The notes: generated by a model not told the origin, from the sequence alone. DNA of 22,482 bases from Albibeggiatoa sp964388965 (GCA_964388965.1 CAYMCP010000059.1:1-22482), one strand, 5' to 3'; shown: positions 7,620 through 15,277, numbered from the stretch's first letter. Translations and numbers: made by a program.

Positions 7620-8713
7620 TGCGAGTTACATGGTCAAATAATCACTTTTTTCATTTAGATAAATCTTTATTTTTAGCATTATTACTACTGGCTACATTAG
7701 GTTTAGTCGTGTTGTACAGTGCAGGTGGTCAAGATGTAAATACAATCATCAGACAAGGACTTCGATTCATCATCGGTTTTGGTATTTTGATTGTTTTAGC
7801 GCAGATTCGTCCCGAAAACTTACTGCCCTGGATACCTTGGGCGTATTTAATTGGATTAATATTACTCGTTTTAGTATTGATAATTGGCGATATAGTTAAC
7901 GGATCACAACGTTGGATTAATTTAGGTTTATTTCGCTTCCAACCTTCTGAAATCATGAAATTAGCTGTACCCTTGATGGTAGCATGGTATGTGGCAGACA
8001 AACCCTTACCACCCTCATATCCACTGATAGCCACCACCTTATTGCTTATCATATTACCTGCATTATTAATCGCTAAACAACCAGATTTGGGCACTGCATT
8101 ATTAATTATTTCATCTGGAATGTTCGTCTTATTTTTAGCGGGATTAAGTTGGAAACTCATTCTCAGCACAATTGCCGCCTCACCGTTTATCGCTTGGAGT
8201 TTATGGCAGTTTTTACACGATTACCAAAAAGAACGAGTTTTAACTTTATTTAATCCAGAAGGTAGGTCATTAACAACGGGTTATCACATTGTACAATCAA
8301 AAATTGCTATCGGCTCAGGAGGGCTATATGGCAAAGGTTGGCTTAATGGTACGCAATCACATTTAGAATTTTTACCAGAACGCTCAACTGATTTTATTTT
8401 CGCGGTATATAGCGAAGAGTTTGGTTTAATTGGGATTTTGGTATTATTAGGTTTGTATATCTTTATATTAACCCGCAGCATGATTATTGCGATTCAAGCA
8501 CAAGGGAGCTTTTCGCGTTTATTGGCAGGGAGTTTATCTTTAACCTTTTTTGTTTATATTTTTGTTAATATGGGCATGGTTTCAGGAATTTTACCAGTTG
8601 TTGGCATACCTTTACCTTTAATTAGTTATGGAGGTACATCACTAGTCACCATGATGGCAAGCTTCGGTTTATTAATGAGCATTCATACCCACAAACGCCT
8701 ATTATCGGGATAG
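7619..8713 (+). CDS. rodA: Rod-shape peptidoglycan polymerase RodA
   Basis: RodA is the SEDS-family glycosyltransferase that polymerises lipid II during lateral wall growth, working with PBP2 and MreBCD. The 364-residue protein is almost wholly hydrophobic with about ten membrane segments. Family motifs are NGSQRWI (94-100), FQPSEIMKL (107-115), KQPDLGTAL (153-161), and FLPERSTDFIFAV (251-263) containing the catalytic Asp258, then a C-terminal GIPLPLISYGG. The PERSTDF form and the length fit RodA rather than FtsW. The start overlaps the preceding glycosyltransferase stop by one base. In most relatives rodA sits beside mrdA (PBP2); here its partner is the glycosyltransferase and no PBP2 gene is in the window. 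Confidence 0.93.
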   Translation: MRVTWSNNHFFHLDKSLFLALLLLATLGLVVLYSAGGQDVNTIIRQGLRFIIGFGILIVLAQIRPENLLPWIPWAYLIGLILLVLVLIIGDIVNGSQRWINLGLFRFQPSEIMKLAVPLMVAWYVADKPLPPSYPLIATTLLLIILPALLIAKQPDLGTALLIISSGMFVLFLAGLSWKLILSTIAASPFIAWSLWQFLHDYQKERVLTLFNPEGRSLTTGYHIVQSKIAIGSGGLYGKGWLNGTQSHLEFLPERSTDFIFAVYSEEFGLIGILVLLGLYIFILTRSMIIAIQAQGSFSRLLAGSLSLTFFVYIFVNMGMVSGILPVVGIPLPLISYGGTSLVTMMASFGLLMSIHTHKRLLSG

Positions 8714-8966
8714 AAAACAAAGTCATGTACGCTGGTATGTTGTGAAAATATGATATATCAATAGTTCAGCCACTTTTTTAATATTTTGAATAAAATTAAT
8801 AAATTTGGTTTGAATAGCTTAACAAAATCAATTGATTAACACTTCAAGCGGATAATTCCCAATTTTAGTAAAATAACTAACTGTTGAAAACCCTAGATTT
8901 ACCTAAATTTTGTCCCCATTATTGTCTGGACAAATTCACTAAATAAAACAAAGGAGTTTATTAATC

Positions 8967-9470
8967 ATGGGCTTATTTGATATGTTTTCTGGAGACGCTG
9001 GTATGGAAATGACACCACACCTAGCATTTGCGACCTCTTTGATTTACATGATAGGTGCAGATGGTCACATCGAAAATGAAGAAGTCGGTCAACTGTTAGC
9101 TGTATTAGGCGGTGATAATCAAGGTGGTACCATTGGCGTTGGTGCAAATAATCGTAAATTACTCGATAGAGCATTAAAATATACGCAAAGTCATTCACCA
9201 GAACAATTTTTTAGCGAAGCTGTGCCGCTACTAACTGATGCACAAAAAATGTGTATTTTGACTAATATTTTAGATTCCTCCTTAGCTGACGGTGGTGCTG
9301 CATCTCAGGAACAGGAACTATTTGCTAAATTCTTACAAGCGTTTGGTGTGCAAGAAGAACGTTTTAAACCATTTTTTGAAGTTATCGCTCTGAAAAATGA
9401 TCGTTCTGTTTTTACTAACCCTGATCATCCGCGTAATACTGCTGGTGAAGTCAGATTGCAAACTAAATAA
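8967..9470 (+). CDS. TerB-like domain protein
   Basis: The 167-residue, probably cytoplasmic protein resembles the all-helical TerB/DjlA-N family. It has the two-fold acidic pattern of that fold: GADGHIENEE (30-39) and LADGGAASQEQELF (106-119), each an acidic loop followed by a helix. Members are linked to tellurite resistance and more broadly to membrane-associated stress or signalling complexes, often as metal-binding helical scaffolds; the actual role here is unknown. No terC, terD or terZ gene is nearby, so tellurite resistance should not be assumed. A clear AGGAG lies about 10 bp before the ATG. The gene stands alone and ends in a hairpin terminator. Confidence 0.7.
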   Translation: MGLFDMFSGDAGMEMTPHLAFATSLIYMIGADGHIENEEVGQLLAVLGGDNQGGTIGVGANNRKLLDRALKYTQSHSPEQFFSEAVPLLTDAQKMCILTNILDSSLADGGAASQEQELFAKFLQAFGVQEERFKPFFEVIALKNDRSVFTNPDHPRNTAGEVRLQTK

Positions 9471-9505
9471 TTCACGTTGTACCAAGAAAGCAACCACATC
9501 TATCG

Positions 9506-9545
9506 CACTCATCCTAATGTTCTTTGTTAGGAAGAGTGTTATTCT
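9506..9545 (+). terminator. Rho-independent terminator after the TerB-like gene
   Basis: Arms 9506-9517 (cactcatcctaa) and 9527-9538 (ttaggaagagtg) pair at 11 of 12 positions around a 9-nt loop, followed by T-rich ttattcttt on the plus strand. It lies between convergent genes and may also stop phaR transcripts, although the minus-strand tail is not T-rich. Confidence 0.75.
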
Positions 9546-9548
9546 TTA

Positions 9549-10031
9549 TTAATCATCATCTTTTTTAGATTTTTTATCTTGAGGAGTTGACAAAGTTGCG
9601 CGAAAAAAACTATCTTGCATGTCCTTCCATAAATTGATATTTTGATCGGCGATGTCGGTCATAAATGAGAGCGGATTATACATTTTTTCTTGTAAATCAC
9701 GCTGTTGCTTAGCAAATAACACTAAACTACGTTCAAAGTAGTTTGCTACAATACCCTGCAAAGTATCACCATAAAAACGGATCAATTGGGCTAACACTTC
9801 ACTACTAAAAATAGGCTCACCTTCTTCTTCCTGCTCCAAAATAATTTGTAGTAGGATACTGCGCGTAATATCTTGTCCTGTCCTAGCATCTTGAATTTTA
9901 AAAGAAACATGCTCCATAACCAACGTTTTAATATCATCTAACGTAATGTAACTACTAATCGTTGTATCATATAAACGCCGATTGGGATATTTTTTAATAA
10001 TTCGTGGCTCTTCAGCATTTGCTTTGATCAT
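9549..10031 (-). CDS. phaR: Polyhydroxyalkanoate synthesis regulator PhaR
   Basis: PhaR is a DNA-binding repressor that also binds PHA polymer; when granules form it leaves DNA and phasin genes are expressed. The signature N-terminal domain is obvious: RIIKKYPNRRLYDT followed by SSYITLDDIKTLV (residues 10-38), then the accumulation-regulator region (about 60-115) and an acidic/basic tail KKSKKDDD. A longer frame begins with GTG at 10046, but the ATG at 10031 is preferred because the family similarity begins close behind it. Length is 160 residues. No phaC, phaA, phaB or phasin gene is present in the window, so its targets lie elsewhere. An alpha/beta hydrolase lies upstream in the same direction, 332 bp away. 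Confidence 0.9.
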   Translation of the reverse strand: MIKANAEEPRIIKKYPNRRLYDTTISSYITLDDIKTLVMEHVSFKIQDARTGQDITRSILLQIILEQEEEGEPIFSSEVLAQLIRFYGDTLQGIVANYFERSLVLFAKQQRDLQEKMYNPLSFMTDIADQNINLWKDMQDSFFRATLSTPQDKKSKKDDD

Positions 10032-10363
10032 TATTGTCCAACCCACTTAATGAGTTAAAAAGTTTTTGTTTTAAGATAAGTTACTGGTAATTCTATTAAA
10101 TTTCATTATACCTTAATAATAACAGCTTTTCACATTAATATATTTTTTGAATACGGTAGTATTTTTGATTTGCACGAGACCAAAAACTTTAAAGTAAGCT
10201 GATGCAATAAACTTTTTACGCAATTCTTCCTATTTTAAACAGGTAGAACGATCAAATTTTAAGTTTTTTAATGTAAATAATTAAAAATTCTATCGTGTTA
10301 ATTTTTTCACTGTAGACATCGCTCTATTTCCAGTGAAATCATTAGGATGAGAATGACTGTTGA
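10032..10363. other. Gap between the alpha/beta hydrolase gene and phaR
   Basis: The gap is AT-rich with no gene. An imperfect inverted repeat (acgatcaaatttta 10248-10261 with taaaaattctatcgt 10282-10296) could end the hydrolase transcript or act as an operator for phaR. The phaR promoter should lie here but no convincing -35/-10 pair was found. Confidence 0.4.
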
Positions 10364-11152
10364 TTAAGTGTTGTGTGTTAGCCAATCTAATATGTAATCT
10401 GCTACGATTTGCCAGTCATTTTCCAACATCATTGCATGACCAAATCCCTGAAAAATATGATAATCAGCGTGATAATGATGTGCTGTTAAACGTGTGTTGG
10501 AATAGGGAAAAAACACATCTTTACTACCACCCAGTACCAACATTGGTATTTTTGCTGGTTTATGTGGCAACTCCCAACTAAGCATTTCAGTGATTGCCCA
10601 TTGCGCCTCACCCTGCCAGTGATTAAAGAATTTTTGCAAAATATCATCTTTTATCTCCTCACTCGCAAATAATGCTTGTTTGATCATTTCTGGTGTCGCA
10701 AATACCGGGCTTATACCCTGAATTAAACTTAATTGTAATAATAAAAATGGGCTACTCATTGCCATATAAAACATTGACATCATTATCCCCGAAGGCGGGA
10801 CGGTATTAATCAGAATCGCAGCGGTTGCTGGATGTTGCGCTAAATATTTCTGTACAACCATACCACCCATAGAATGTCCAATTAAAACAGGTGGTTGTTG
10901 CAATTGCTCGCTAGCCTTAACAACATCATCTACAAAATCAGCTAGCGTTGTAAAGCTCAATTCCGCTTTGCCGTCACTATTCCCATGTCCACGTAAACTG
11001 ACAGCATAAGCGGGATAGCCTTGTTTTGCAAAGTAAGGTAAAAAATACTCATCCCAACACCAAGCACCTGCAAATGCACCATGTACGAATAATAAAGGCG
11101 GTTTTTGAGAAGGCTCTAGCGGTAAATGCGTTAAAATTTCTAGTTTAGACAT
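10364..11152 (-). CDS. Alpha/beta-fold hydrolase
   Basis: The 262-residue protein is a single-domain serine hydrolase. The oxyanion segment HGAFAGAW is at 24-31, the nucleophile elbow GHSMGG places the catalytic serine at 94, the acid is Asp212 in GGSKDVFFP and the base is His239 in GFGHAMML. A helical lid (about 120-185) is rich in Met and Leu, suggesting a hydrophobic substrate such as an ester or lipid. There is no signal peptide, so it should be cytoplasmic. Its neighbour phaR invites the idea of PHA turnover, but the sequence has no PHA depolymerase-specific lipase box and the two genes are far apart, so the substrate is left open. It is divergently oriented to the ArsR-type regulator gene. 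Confidence 0.85.
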   Translation of the reverse strand: MSKLEILTHLPLEPSQKPPLLFVHGAFAGAWCWDEYFLPYFAKQGYPAYAVSLRGHGNSDGKAELSFTTLADFVDDVVKASEQLQQPPVLIGHSMGGMVVQKYLAQHPATAAILINTVPPSGIMMSMFYMAMSSPFLLLQLSLIQGISPVFATPEMIKQALFASEEIKDDILQKFFNHWQGEAQWAITEMLSWELPHKPAKIPMLVLGGSKDVFFPYSNTRLTAHHYHADYHIFQGFGHAMMLENDWQIVADYILDWLTHNT

Positions 11153-11608
11153 ACAGTAAATGGCTTTTTCAATATATAGATTACCGCGATCATTGTATCT
11201 TGTTTTGATGACAACATGAAATCTATTGAGGAATATTAATAAATTTTTTTAAACTAATTTTGTAATCATGGTGTGTGCTAAGTATATGGATTTTAGTATA
11301 TGACTATATAGTGATTTACACTTTACTATATGATAATAAGAGGCTAAGCTATAACGATTCTTTGATAAGAGATTACATTCGCTAAAAAAATTTATTTTAA
11401 ATAAGTAAATAATGATATAGTAATAATTGATATAAATTTAAATTATACAAAAATCTACAAATAGAGCTATATCCTGATGGCGAATATAAATTTTTCTCTT
11501 AAAATAACAATAACTTAACAAATTAAAACTATAATAAATACCTAAATGAGGATGACTTTCTCGATTAGGAATCGTTAGCGTTATTCCTCTAAAAAATATA
11601 ATTTTTAA
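11153..11608. other. Divergent AT-rich control region
   Basis: This 456-bp gap lies between the divergent hydrolase and regulator genes. No gene was found. It is very AT-rich. It has several TATATG-like copies and a perfect palindrome actatatagt (11303-11312) that also pairs with actatat at 11325-11331. These are the best operator candidates for the ArsR-type regulator. Confidence 0.4.
11303..11331. promoter_or_regulatory. Candidate operator with AT-rich dyads
   Basis: The 10-bp palindrome actatatagt (11303-11312) is followed by a spaced inverted copy actatat (11325-11331). ArsR-family dimers bind such imperfect AT-rich dyads. The position, about 280-300 bp before the regulator start, is far for simple autoregulation, so this is tentative. 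Confidence 0.25.
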
Positions 11609-11950
11609 ATGGTAATTTCTATGACAAACATAACCAGTCAATCCTTTGCATTGATGACGCATGATGAAGATATTGAACGTGCGTCGCGTTCTATGCGTGC
11701 CATGTCGCACCCATTACGCCTTAAAATCCTTTGTACTTTAGGAGAAGATGAGTATAGTGTGCAAGACATTGTTGAAAAAGTAGGTACGTCCCAAAGTAAT
11801 ATTTCTCAACATCTTGCGATTTTACGTGATAAGGGCATCTTAGCATCTCGTAAAGATGCAAACCGTGTGTATTATCGCGTTAGTGACGCACGAACTTTGC
11901 GTTTAATTGGTATGATGCGTGAGGTATTTTGTTCTTCGTTTTGTAATTAA
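11609..11950 (+). CDS. ArsR-family regulator of the YgaV/SqrR/BigR persulfide-sensor type
   Basis: The 113-residue winged-helix repressor has AMSHPLRLKILCTLG (31-45), the recognition region VGTSQSNISQHLAIL (58-72), a wing RKDANRVYYRV (81-91) and a C-terminal helix ending VFCSSFC. Cys42 after the LKIL helix and Cys108 in the last helix occupy the places of the dithiol pair that forms di- or polysulfide bridges in BigR, SqrR and YgaV and releases DNA when reactive sulfur is present; Cys112 is extra. The ELCVC-type arsenic site of classical ArsR is absent. The downstream DUF2892 gene matches the ygaV-ygaP arrangement. The start may instead be the ATG at 11621; neither has a strong ribosome binding site. 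The sulfur-sensing role is inferred. Confidence 0.8.
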   Translation: MVISMTNITSQSFALMTHDEDIERASRSMRAMSHPLRLKILCTLGEDEYSVQDIVEKVGTSQSNISQHLAILRDKGILASRKDANRVYYRVSDARTLRLIGMMREVFCSSFCN

Positions 11951-11989
11951 ATTTTATTGCTTTAGATATTAATTATCTGCCATTAAAAA

Positions 11990-12026
11990 TTGGGCAAAGT
12001 TAGACATTGTTATACAATTTGCCCAA
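11990..12026 (-). terminator. Hairpin with T tract on the minus strand
   Basis: Perfect 9-bp arms ttgggcaaa (11990-11998) and tttgcccaa (12018-12026) enclose 19 nt. On the plus strand the following bases are gaaatag, which is not a terminator tail. On the minus strand the stem is followed by TTTTTAATGG, which is. It would stop transcripts entering the regulator gene from the right. Confidence 0.5.
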
Positions 12027-12185
12027 GAAATAGCATGACTTGTAAAAGAAACTAAATAGCCGTATACTGAAAAAGTGAGTTAATTCACAATCTGGTATTG
12101 AGAAATGAAAGTAATACAAAGTTGATAGGTGAGTCTTCAAGCCCTAGTTTGGAGCTGAATTTGAACCAATGGAACTGCTTTTGTT

Positions 12186-12198
12186 TCGTACAGTACGA
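12186..12198. promoter_or_regulatory. Perfect 13-bp palindrome upstream of the DUF2892 gene
   Basis: The sequence tcgtac-a-gtacga lies 53 bp before the ATG at 12252, a suitable place for an operator overlapping a promoter. Whether the neighbouring ArsR-type regulator binds it is unknown. Confidence 0.35.
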
Positions 12199-12251
12199 GC
12201 GAATTACTTGAAAGTGTACAACTTCAGATAACTTTTTGGGAACAGTTTGAT

Positions 12252-12473
12252 ATGACTATTGAGCGTATTGTCTTCATCGTAGCAGGTCTTATGATATTAC
12301 TATCTGTTGCATTAACGCATTTTGTCCATCCCTATTTTGTCGGACTAACGATTTTTATCGGTTTAAATTTGTTTCAAACTGGTTTTACTAAGTGGTGTCC
12401 ACTGATTACCATTTTGAAAATGGTGGGTGTACCATCCGAAAATCAACAACAGCAACAACATAGCAGCGTTTAA
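12252..12473 (+). CDS. DUF2892 (YgaP transmembrane-type) inner-membrane protein
   Basis: The 73-residue protein has two membrane segments (about 5-23 and 28-46) joined by a short His-Pro turn (HFVHPYF), then the family's C-terminal signature with a cysteine-proline (TKWCPLITILKMVG) and a Gln-rich tail. This is the membrane hairpin found at the C-terminus of E. coli YgaP, where it is fused to a rhodanese domain; here no rhodanese is attached. Such proteins travel with sulfide and persulfide regulators and are thought to aid handling of sulfane sulfur or thiocyanate at the membrane, but the biochemical role of the lone hairpin is unproven. It follows the YgaV-like regulator on the same strand. 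Confidence 0.82.
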   Translation: MTIERIVFIVAGLMILLSVALTHFVHPYFVGLTIFIGLNLFQTGFTKWCPLITILKMVGVPSENQQQQQHSSV

Positions 12474-13098
12474 TCTCAACTAATTTCAAGTATTTTGACA
12501 GTTTTAAAATTTGGTAATGCGTGCTCTACCTTATCCTGCTCTCGCATTGTCAATGTGCCAAAATATTTTTTTCTCTTTTCAATAACCACTAAACTGCCAA
12601 AATACTATTTTCAATATTTATTTTCTTAATGTTAAAAATAATTTCTTATTCTAATGTTCTCCATTGAATACAGTTTAGATGCGCTATATCTTAATGATAA
12701 AAATATTAAAATTACAGATTTTAAACCCGTACTAGAATACTTGAGATAAACGCAATATACTCGTAATTGACTAACAAATTGTTCACTACAAATTCAGGTA
12801 AGATGCAACTGCTAATATATTGTTGTATTAAATCTAGCCAATTAGTTCAAAAAATTCACTTTTAAAAAAGTACAAAAAAAGGCAAAATAGTGTCTGTTTG
12901 AGCTATCATTCTTATCAAGGTAATAATGGTACGAAGTTAATTCCAACATTCCACACCTAAAAGAACAAATGTTTGATTTAAAATATTTATATGTAAAATT
13001 TATGACTGCATAAAATACAATTTGACTTTAAATATCAAATAGTTACAAATAAGGTACAGAATGTCGGTTAATTCACAAAATTGTAGGAATATAAACTA
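12474..13098. other. 625-bp non-coding AT-rich region
   Basis: No gene is supported on either strand. It contains the nested inverted-repeat element at 12489-12606; the rest is AT-rich and shows nothing clear. The promoter of the small gene at 13099 must lie in its right part; no strong -35/-10 pair was seen. Confidence 0.6.
12489..12606. repeat. 118-bp nested inverted-repeat element
   Basis: Terminal arms agtattttgacagttt (12489-12504) and aaactgccaaaatact (12591-12606) match at 15 of 16 positions. The exception is a G-U pair on minus-strand RNA. Nested inside is aatgcg/cgcatt around a pyrimidine-rich loop. Similar atttca/attttca stretches flank it. It could be a small non-autonomous element or a structured RNA following the DUF2892 gene. 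No second copy was seen. Confidence 0.5.
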
Positions 13099-13296
13099 AT
13101 GCAAAAACTTGAAGTCAATCTTCCAGATAGTGTTTATAATCGCTTACAAAAGCTATTTACGGATCAAGGTGGTGATGATTATGCCAGTGTCAATACCGAC
13201 GAAGTCAAAGGATATGACGCGCTACTGACTGATTTATTAACTTTGGGGTTAGAACAATTAATTGATACTGAGGCACAATATCCCGATGATAATTAA
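13099..13296 (+). CDS. Small hypothetical protein, possibly ribbon-helix-helix-like
   Basis: The 65-residue product is not recognised. It opens with a short strand-like MQKLEVNLPDSVYNRLQKLF, a pattern seen in ribbon-helix-helix DNA-binding proteins, then an acidic loop (GGDDYASVNTDE), an amphipathic helix (ALLTDLLTLGLEQLI) and an acidic tail. No cysteines or membrane segments are present. An AGGA lies about 11 bp before the ATG. A strong terminator follows 48 bp after the stop, which supports a real transcription unit. The gene is flanked by long non-coding DNA and no partner toxin is visible, so an antitoxin role is only a possibility. Confidence 0.6.
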   Translation: MQKLEVNLPDSVYNRLQKLFTDQGGDDYASVNTDEVKGYDALLTDLLTLGLEQLIDTEAQYPDDN

Positions 13297-13344
13297 AAAT
13301 TGATATAAGTATATTACAATTAAATCAAATAATCAGTATCGACG

Positions 13345-13376
13345 CTCCCAAGATAATCTTGGGAGTATGTTTTTTT
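13345..13376 (+). terminator. Strong rho-independent terminator
   Basis: A perfect 9-bp stem (ctcccaaga 13345-13353, tcttgggag 13357-13365) with a 3-nt loop is followed by tatg and a run of seven Ts. It ends the small gene at 13099-13296 and separates it from convergent nrdB. Confidence 0.88.
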
Positions 13377-13501
13377 GTGTACTTACCTGCTTTTGTAAAC
13401 AAGTATATAGAGCTTTTAATGATAAGTTTATAATCGATCAGCTTGTCCCGCGTGTTGAACGAAAATAAATCCATTTCACACCACGCTGTTGCTTATCGTG
13501 C

Positions 13502-14632
13502 TTAATCCCAAGTTAAGGCACTACCGGTACGGTATTCTTGTACACGGGATTCAAAAAAGTTTTTTTCTGCATTTAACTCAAATTCACTAATCCATGGTAT
13601 CGGGTGGGATTTGATGTTAAACAGCGGCTCTAAATTCAAATCATAACAAATTTTATCAGCCATAAATTGTGCATATTCGATGTAGGATTGCACCGACATA
13701 CCCAATACACCACCATCAGGCATAACGGCTTTCGCATAAGCAGATTCTAATTTTACCGCTTCGTTAATTATTGCGCGGGCACGTTCTTGCATTTTTTTCG
13801 TCCATAAGCCATCATTTTCATGAATGATCTGGCGAATTAACCATAACGCATTTTGTGAATGTAAATTTTCATCACGCCAAATATACGCATATTGTTCAGC
13901 GGTATTTTTTAATTTACCTTGACGTGCTAAGGCAAAAATCTGTGAAAAGCCTAATGGGAAAAATAAAAATTCAAACACGTAGTAACTAATTAAATCTTCT
14001 AGTAACGCAAGATTTGCCTCATGCGAACCAGGCGGCGCATCGCAATTTACAACGTTATTGGTAAACTGCAAATTCCAATTTAATTTATCAGTTAATTCAG
14101 GCACTTCTTGATACAGGCTGAAAATTTGACCTTGACCTTGCTCATCTAAGCCAAATGATTCCAAAATGAATAAATAGCTTTCTAGGTGATTAGCCTCTTC
14201 TGCGATTGCCCAGCGTAAATATTGACGCATTTCATTGGCGGTGATGTGGTGCAAAATCGCATTATCTAAATTGTCGGGCACTAAATTGTCGCTCGCAGTC
14301 AAATAGGAAATATTGGTTTTAAATAGCCACATTTCCGACTCGTTCAACTTGCCTGTTAGCCATTGTGTTTTATCCTCTCCCATTGGAATATCGTTAGGCA
14401 CCCAAAAGTTTTGCCGTGCATCTAAAAATCGCTGACGTACTGAGGCGTATTTGATCGGAATCGGCTGGCGTAAATCATAACCGCGACCACCGATTACTTT
14501 TACATCATCAGCATGGGGTCCCTTGTTACCAATGGAAATCGGGTCTAGTGATGAAGAAACAGGAAATATTTTTTTAACTGATTCGTTTATAGCAATATTT
14601 TCACTCGTATCAACGTCATCAAACTCTAACAT
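13502..14632 (-). CDS. nrdB: Class I ribonucleotide reductase, beta subunit
   Basis: This subunit houses the di-iron centre and tyrosyl radical that start reduction of ribonucleotides to deoxyribonucleotides in the NrdA/NrdB complex. In the 376-residue protein the metal ligands are all visible: Asp115 (ASDNLVPDN), Glu146 and His149 (EEANHLESY), Glu221 (YYVFEFLFF), Glu255 and His258 (WRDENLHSQ). The radical tyrosine is Tyr153, so this is not an R2c-type protein lacking it. The C-terminal tail (QEYRTGSALTWD) is where R2 normally docks into NrdA. A longer frame begins at a TTG (14674), but GGAG 8 bp before the ATG at 14632 fixes the start. nrdA is not in the window; upstream lies 805 bp of non-coding DNA, and no NrdR box was recognised. 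Confidence 0.95.
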   Translation of the reverse strand: MLEFDDVDTSENIAINESVKKIFPVSSSLDPISIGNKGPHADDVKVIGGRGYDLRQPIPIKYASVRQRFLDARQNFWVPNDIPMGEDKTQWLTGKLNESEMWLFKTNISYLTASDNLVPDNLDNAILHHITANEMRQYLRWAIAEEANHLESYLFILESFGLDEQGQGQIFSLYQEVPELTDKLNWNLQFTNNVVNCDAPPGSHEANLALLEDLISYYVFEFLFFPLGFSQIFALARQGKLKNTAEQYAYIWRDENLHSQNALWLIRQIIHENDGLWTKKMQERARAIINEAVKLESAYAKAVMPDGGVLGMSVQSYIEYAQFMADKICYDLNLEPLFNIKSHPIPWISEFELNAEKNFFESRVQEYRTGSALTWD

Positions 14633-14640
14633 GAAATCAG

Positions 14641-14644
14641 CTCC
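14641..14644 (-). promoter_or_regulatory. Shine-Dalgarno fixing the nrdB start
   Basis: GGAG on the minus strand, 8 bp before the ATG at 14632. No comparable site precedes the TTG of the longer frame. Confidence 0.65.
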
Positions 14645-15057
14645 GCAATGAAATTTGAATTGAAAAAACGACAACTCAATTAATAATGAATAATTATCAA
14701 TGGCGATGTCGTTATTATGATTTTTTTCCTAGTAACTGCATGTGGATAGGATAGTTGCAGCATGATTAAGAAAGGAATATTACGAAGTATTTTATCATAC
14801 TTACTTACTGAAAACTAAGGATTTTTTCTATTTTATATCGTTGAGTTGGTAGCAAGTTCGCTAAGATTTTGTTCTATTTTGGTTATTGGATGATCTGAGG
14901 AGGGGTAAATTTTTTTATAGGTTTAAACCTGTCAAATAGATTAAGCTGTTGTGGTTTTAGTTAATTTCTTTGTAAAATTTATACGAAGTTAAAAACAACT
15001 GTAATTTGATTTTTTACCATGATAAGGCATCCAAAATGATTTATTTGTTCTCATAAT

Positions 15058-15089
15058 TGACACAATAGAATTAAATTACGCTTGTGTCA
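15058..15089. repeat. Perfect inverted repeat in the tex-nrdB gap
   Basis: Arms tgacacaa (15058-15065) and ttgtgtca (15082-15089) surround 16 AT-rich nt. No T tract follows on either strand, so an operator or a structured RNA is more likely than a terminator. Confidence 0.45.
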
Positions 15090-15277
15090 GCCTCAGTCTG
15101 AATCCAATCGTGAAAACGTAAGAGTGTTAATACTAACTTACAGAATTATTAGCTTAAATTGGGTGAGTTTTATAGTGAAAGCAAATTTTTTTGCTGAATG
15201 GGACATGAGGCTATTTTTAATACGAGAACAGTAGCAATCCATACCCGTTCCGCGCCACTCGCGTGGTGGGATAGGCA

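Larger units (their letters stand above)
11951..12251. other. Gap between the regulator and DUF2892 genes
   Basis: The gap is 301 bp with no gene. It holds a 9-bp inverted repeat (11990-12026) and a perfect 13-bp palindrome (12186-12198) upstream of the DUF2892 gene. A short AT-rich promoter may lie between them, but no clear boxes were found. Confidence 0.5.

Noticed and set aside
7729..8169. A 146-codon open frame on the minus strand inside rodA
   Set aside because: It lies entirely antisense to a well-supported membrane protein gene, has no ribosome binding site and no recognisable domain; hydrophobic codons on one strand often leave the other open.
8967..9470. A tellurite-resistance function for the TerB-like gene
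   Set aside because: Only the fold signature is present; no other ter genes are nearby, so the phenotype cannot be inferred.
10364..11152. PHA depolymerase (phaZ) next to phaR
   Set aside because: The catalytic triad is generic, no depolymerase-specific motif was seen, and the genes are 332 bp apart.
11438..11710. A 90-codon minus-strand frame covering the region upstream of the ArsR-type regulator
   Set aside because: It overlaps the start of the regulator, its translation is compositionally random, and no start signal or family is visible.
11609..11950. Classical arsenic-responsive ArsR with an ars operon
   Set aside because: The arsenic-binding cysteine motif in the recognition helix region is absent and no arsenic resistance gene is adjacent.
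14633..14674. Longer N-terminus for nrdB from a TTG
   Set aside because: The downstream ATG has GGAG at 8 bp; the TTG has nothing comparable.
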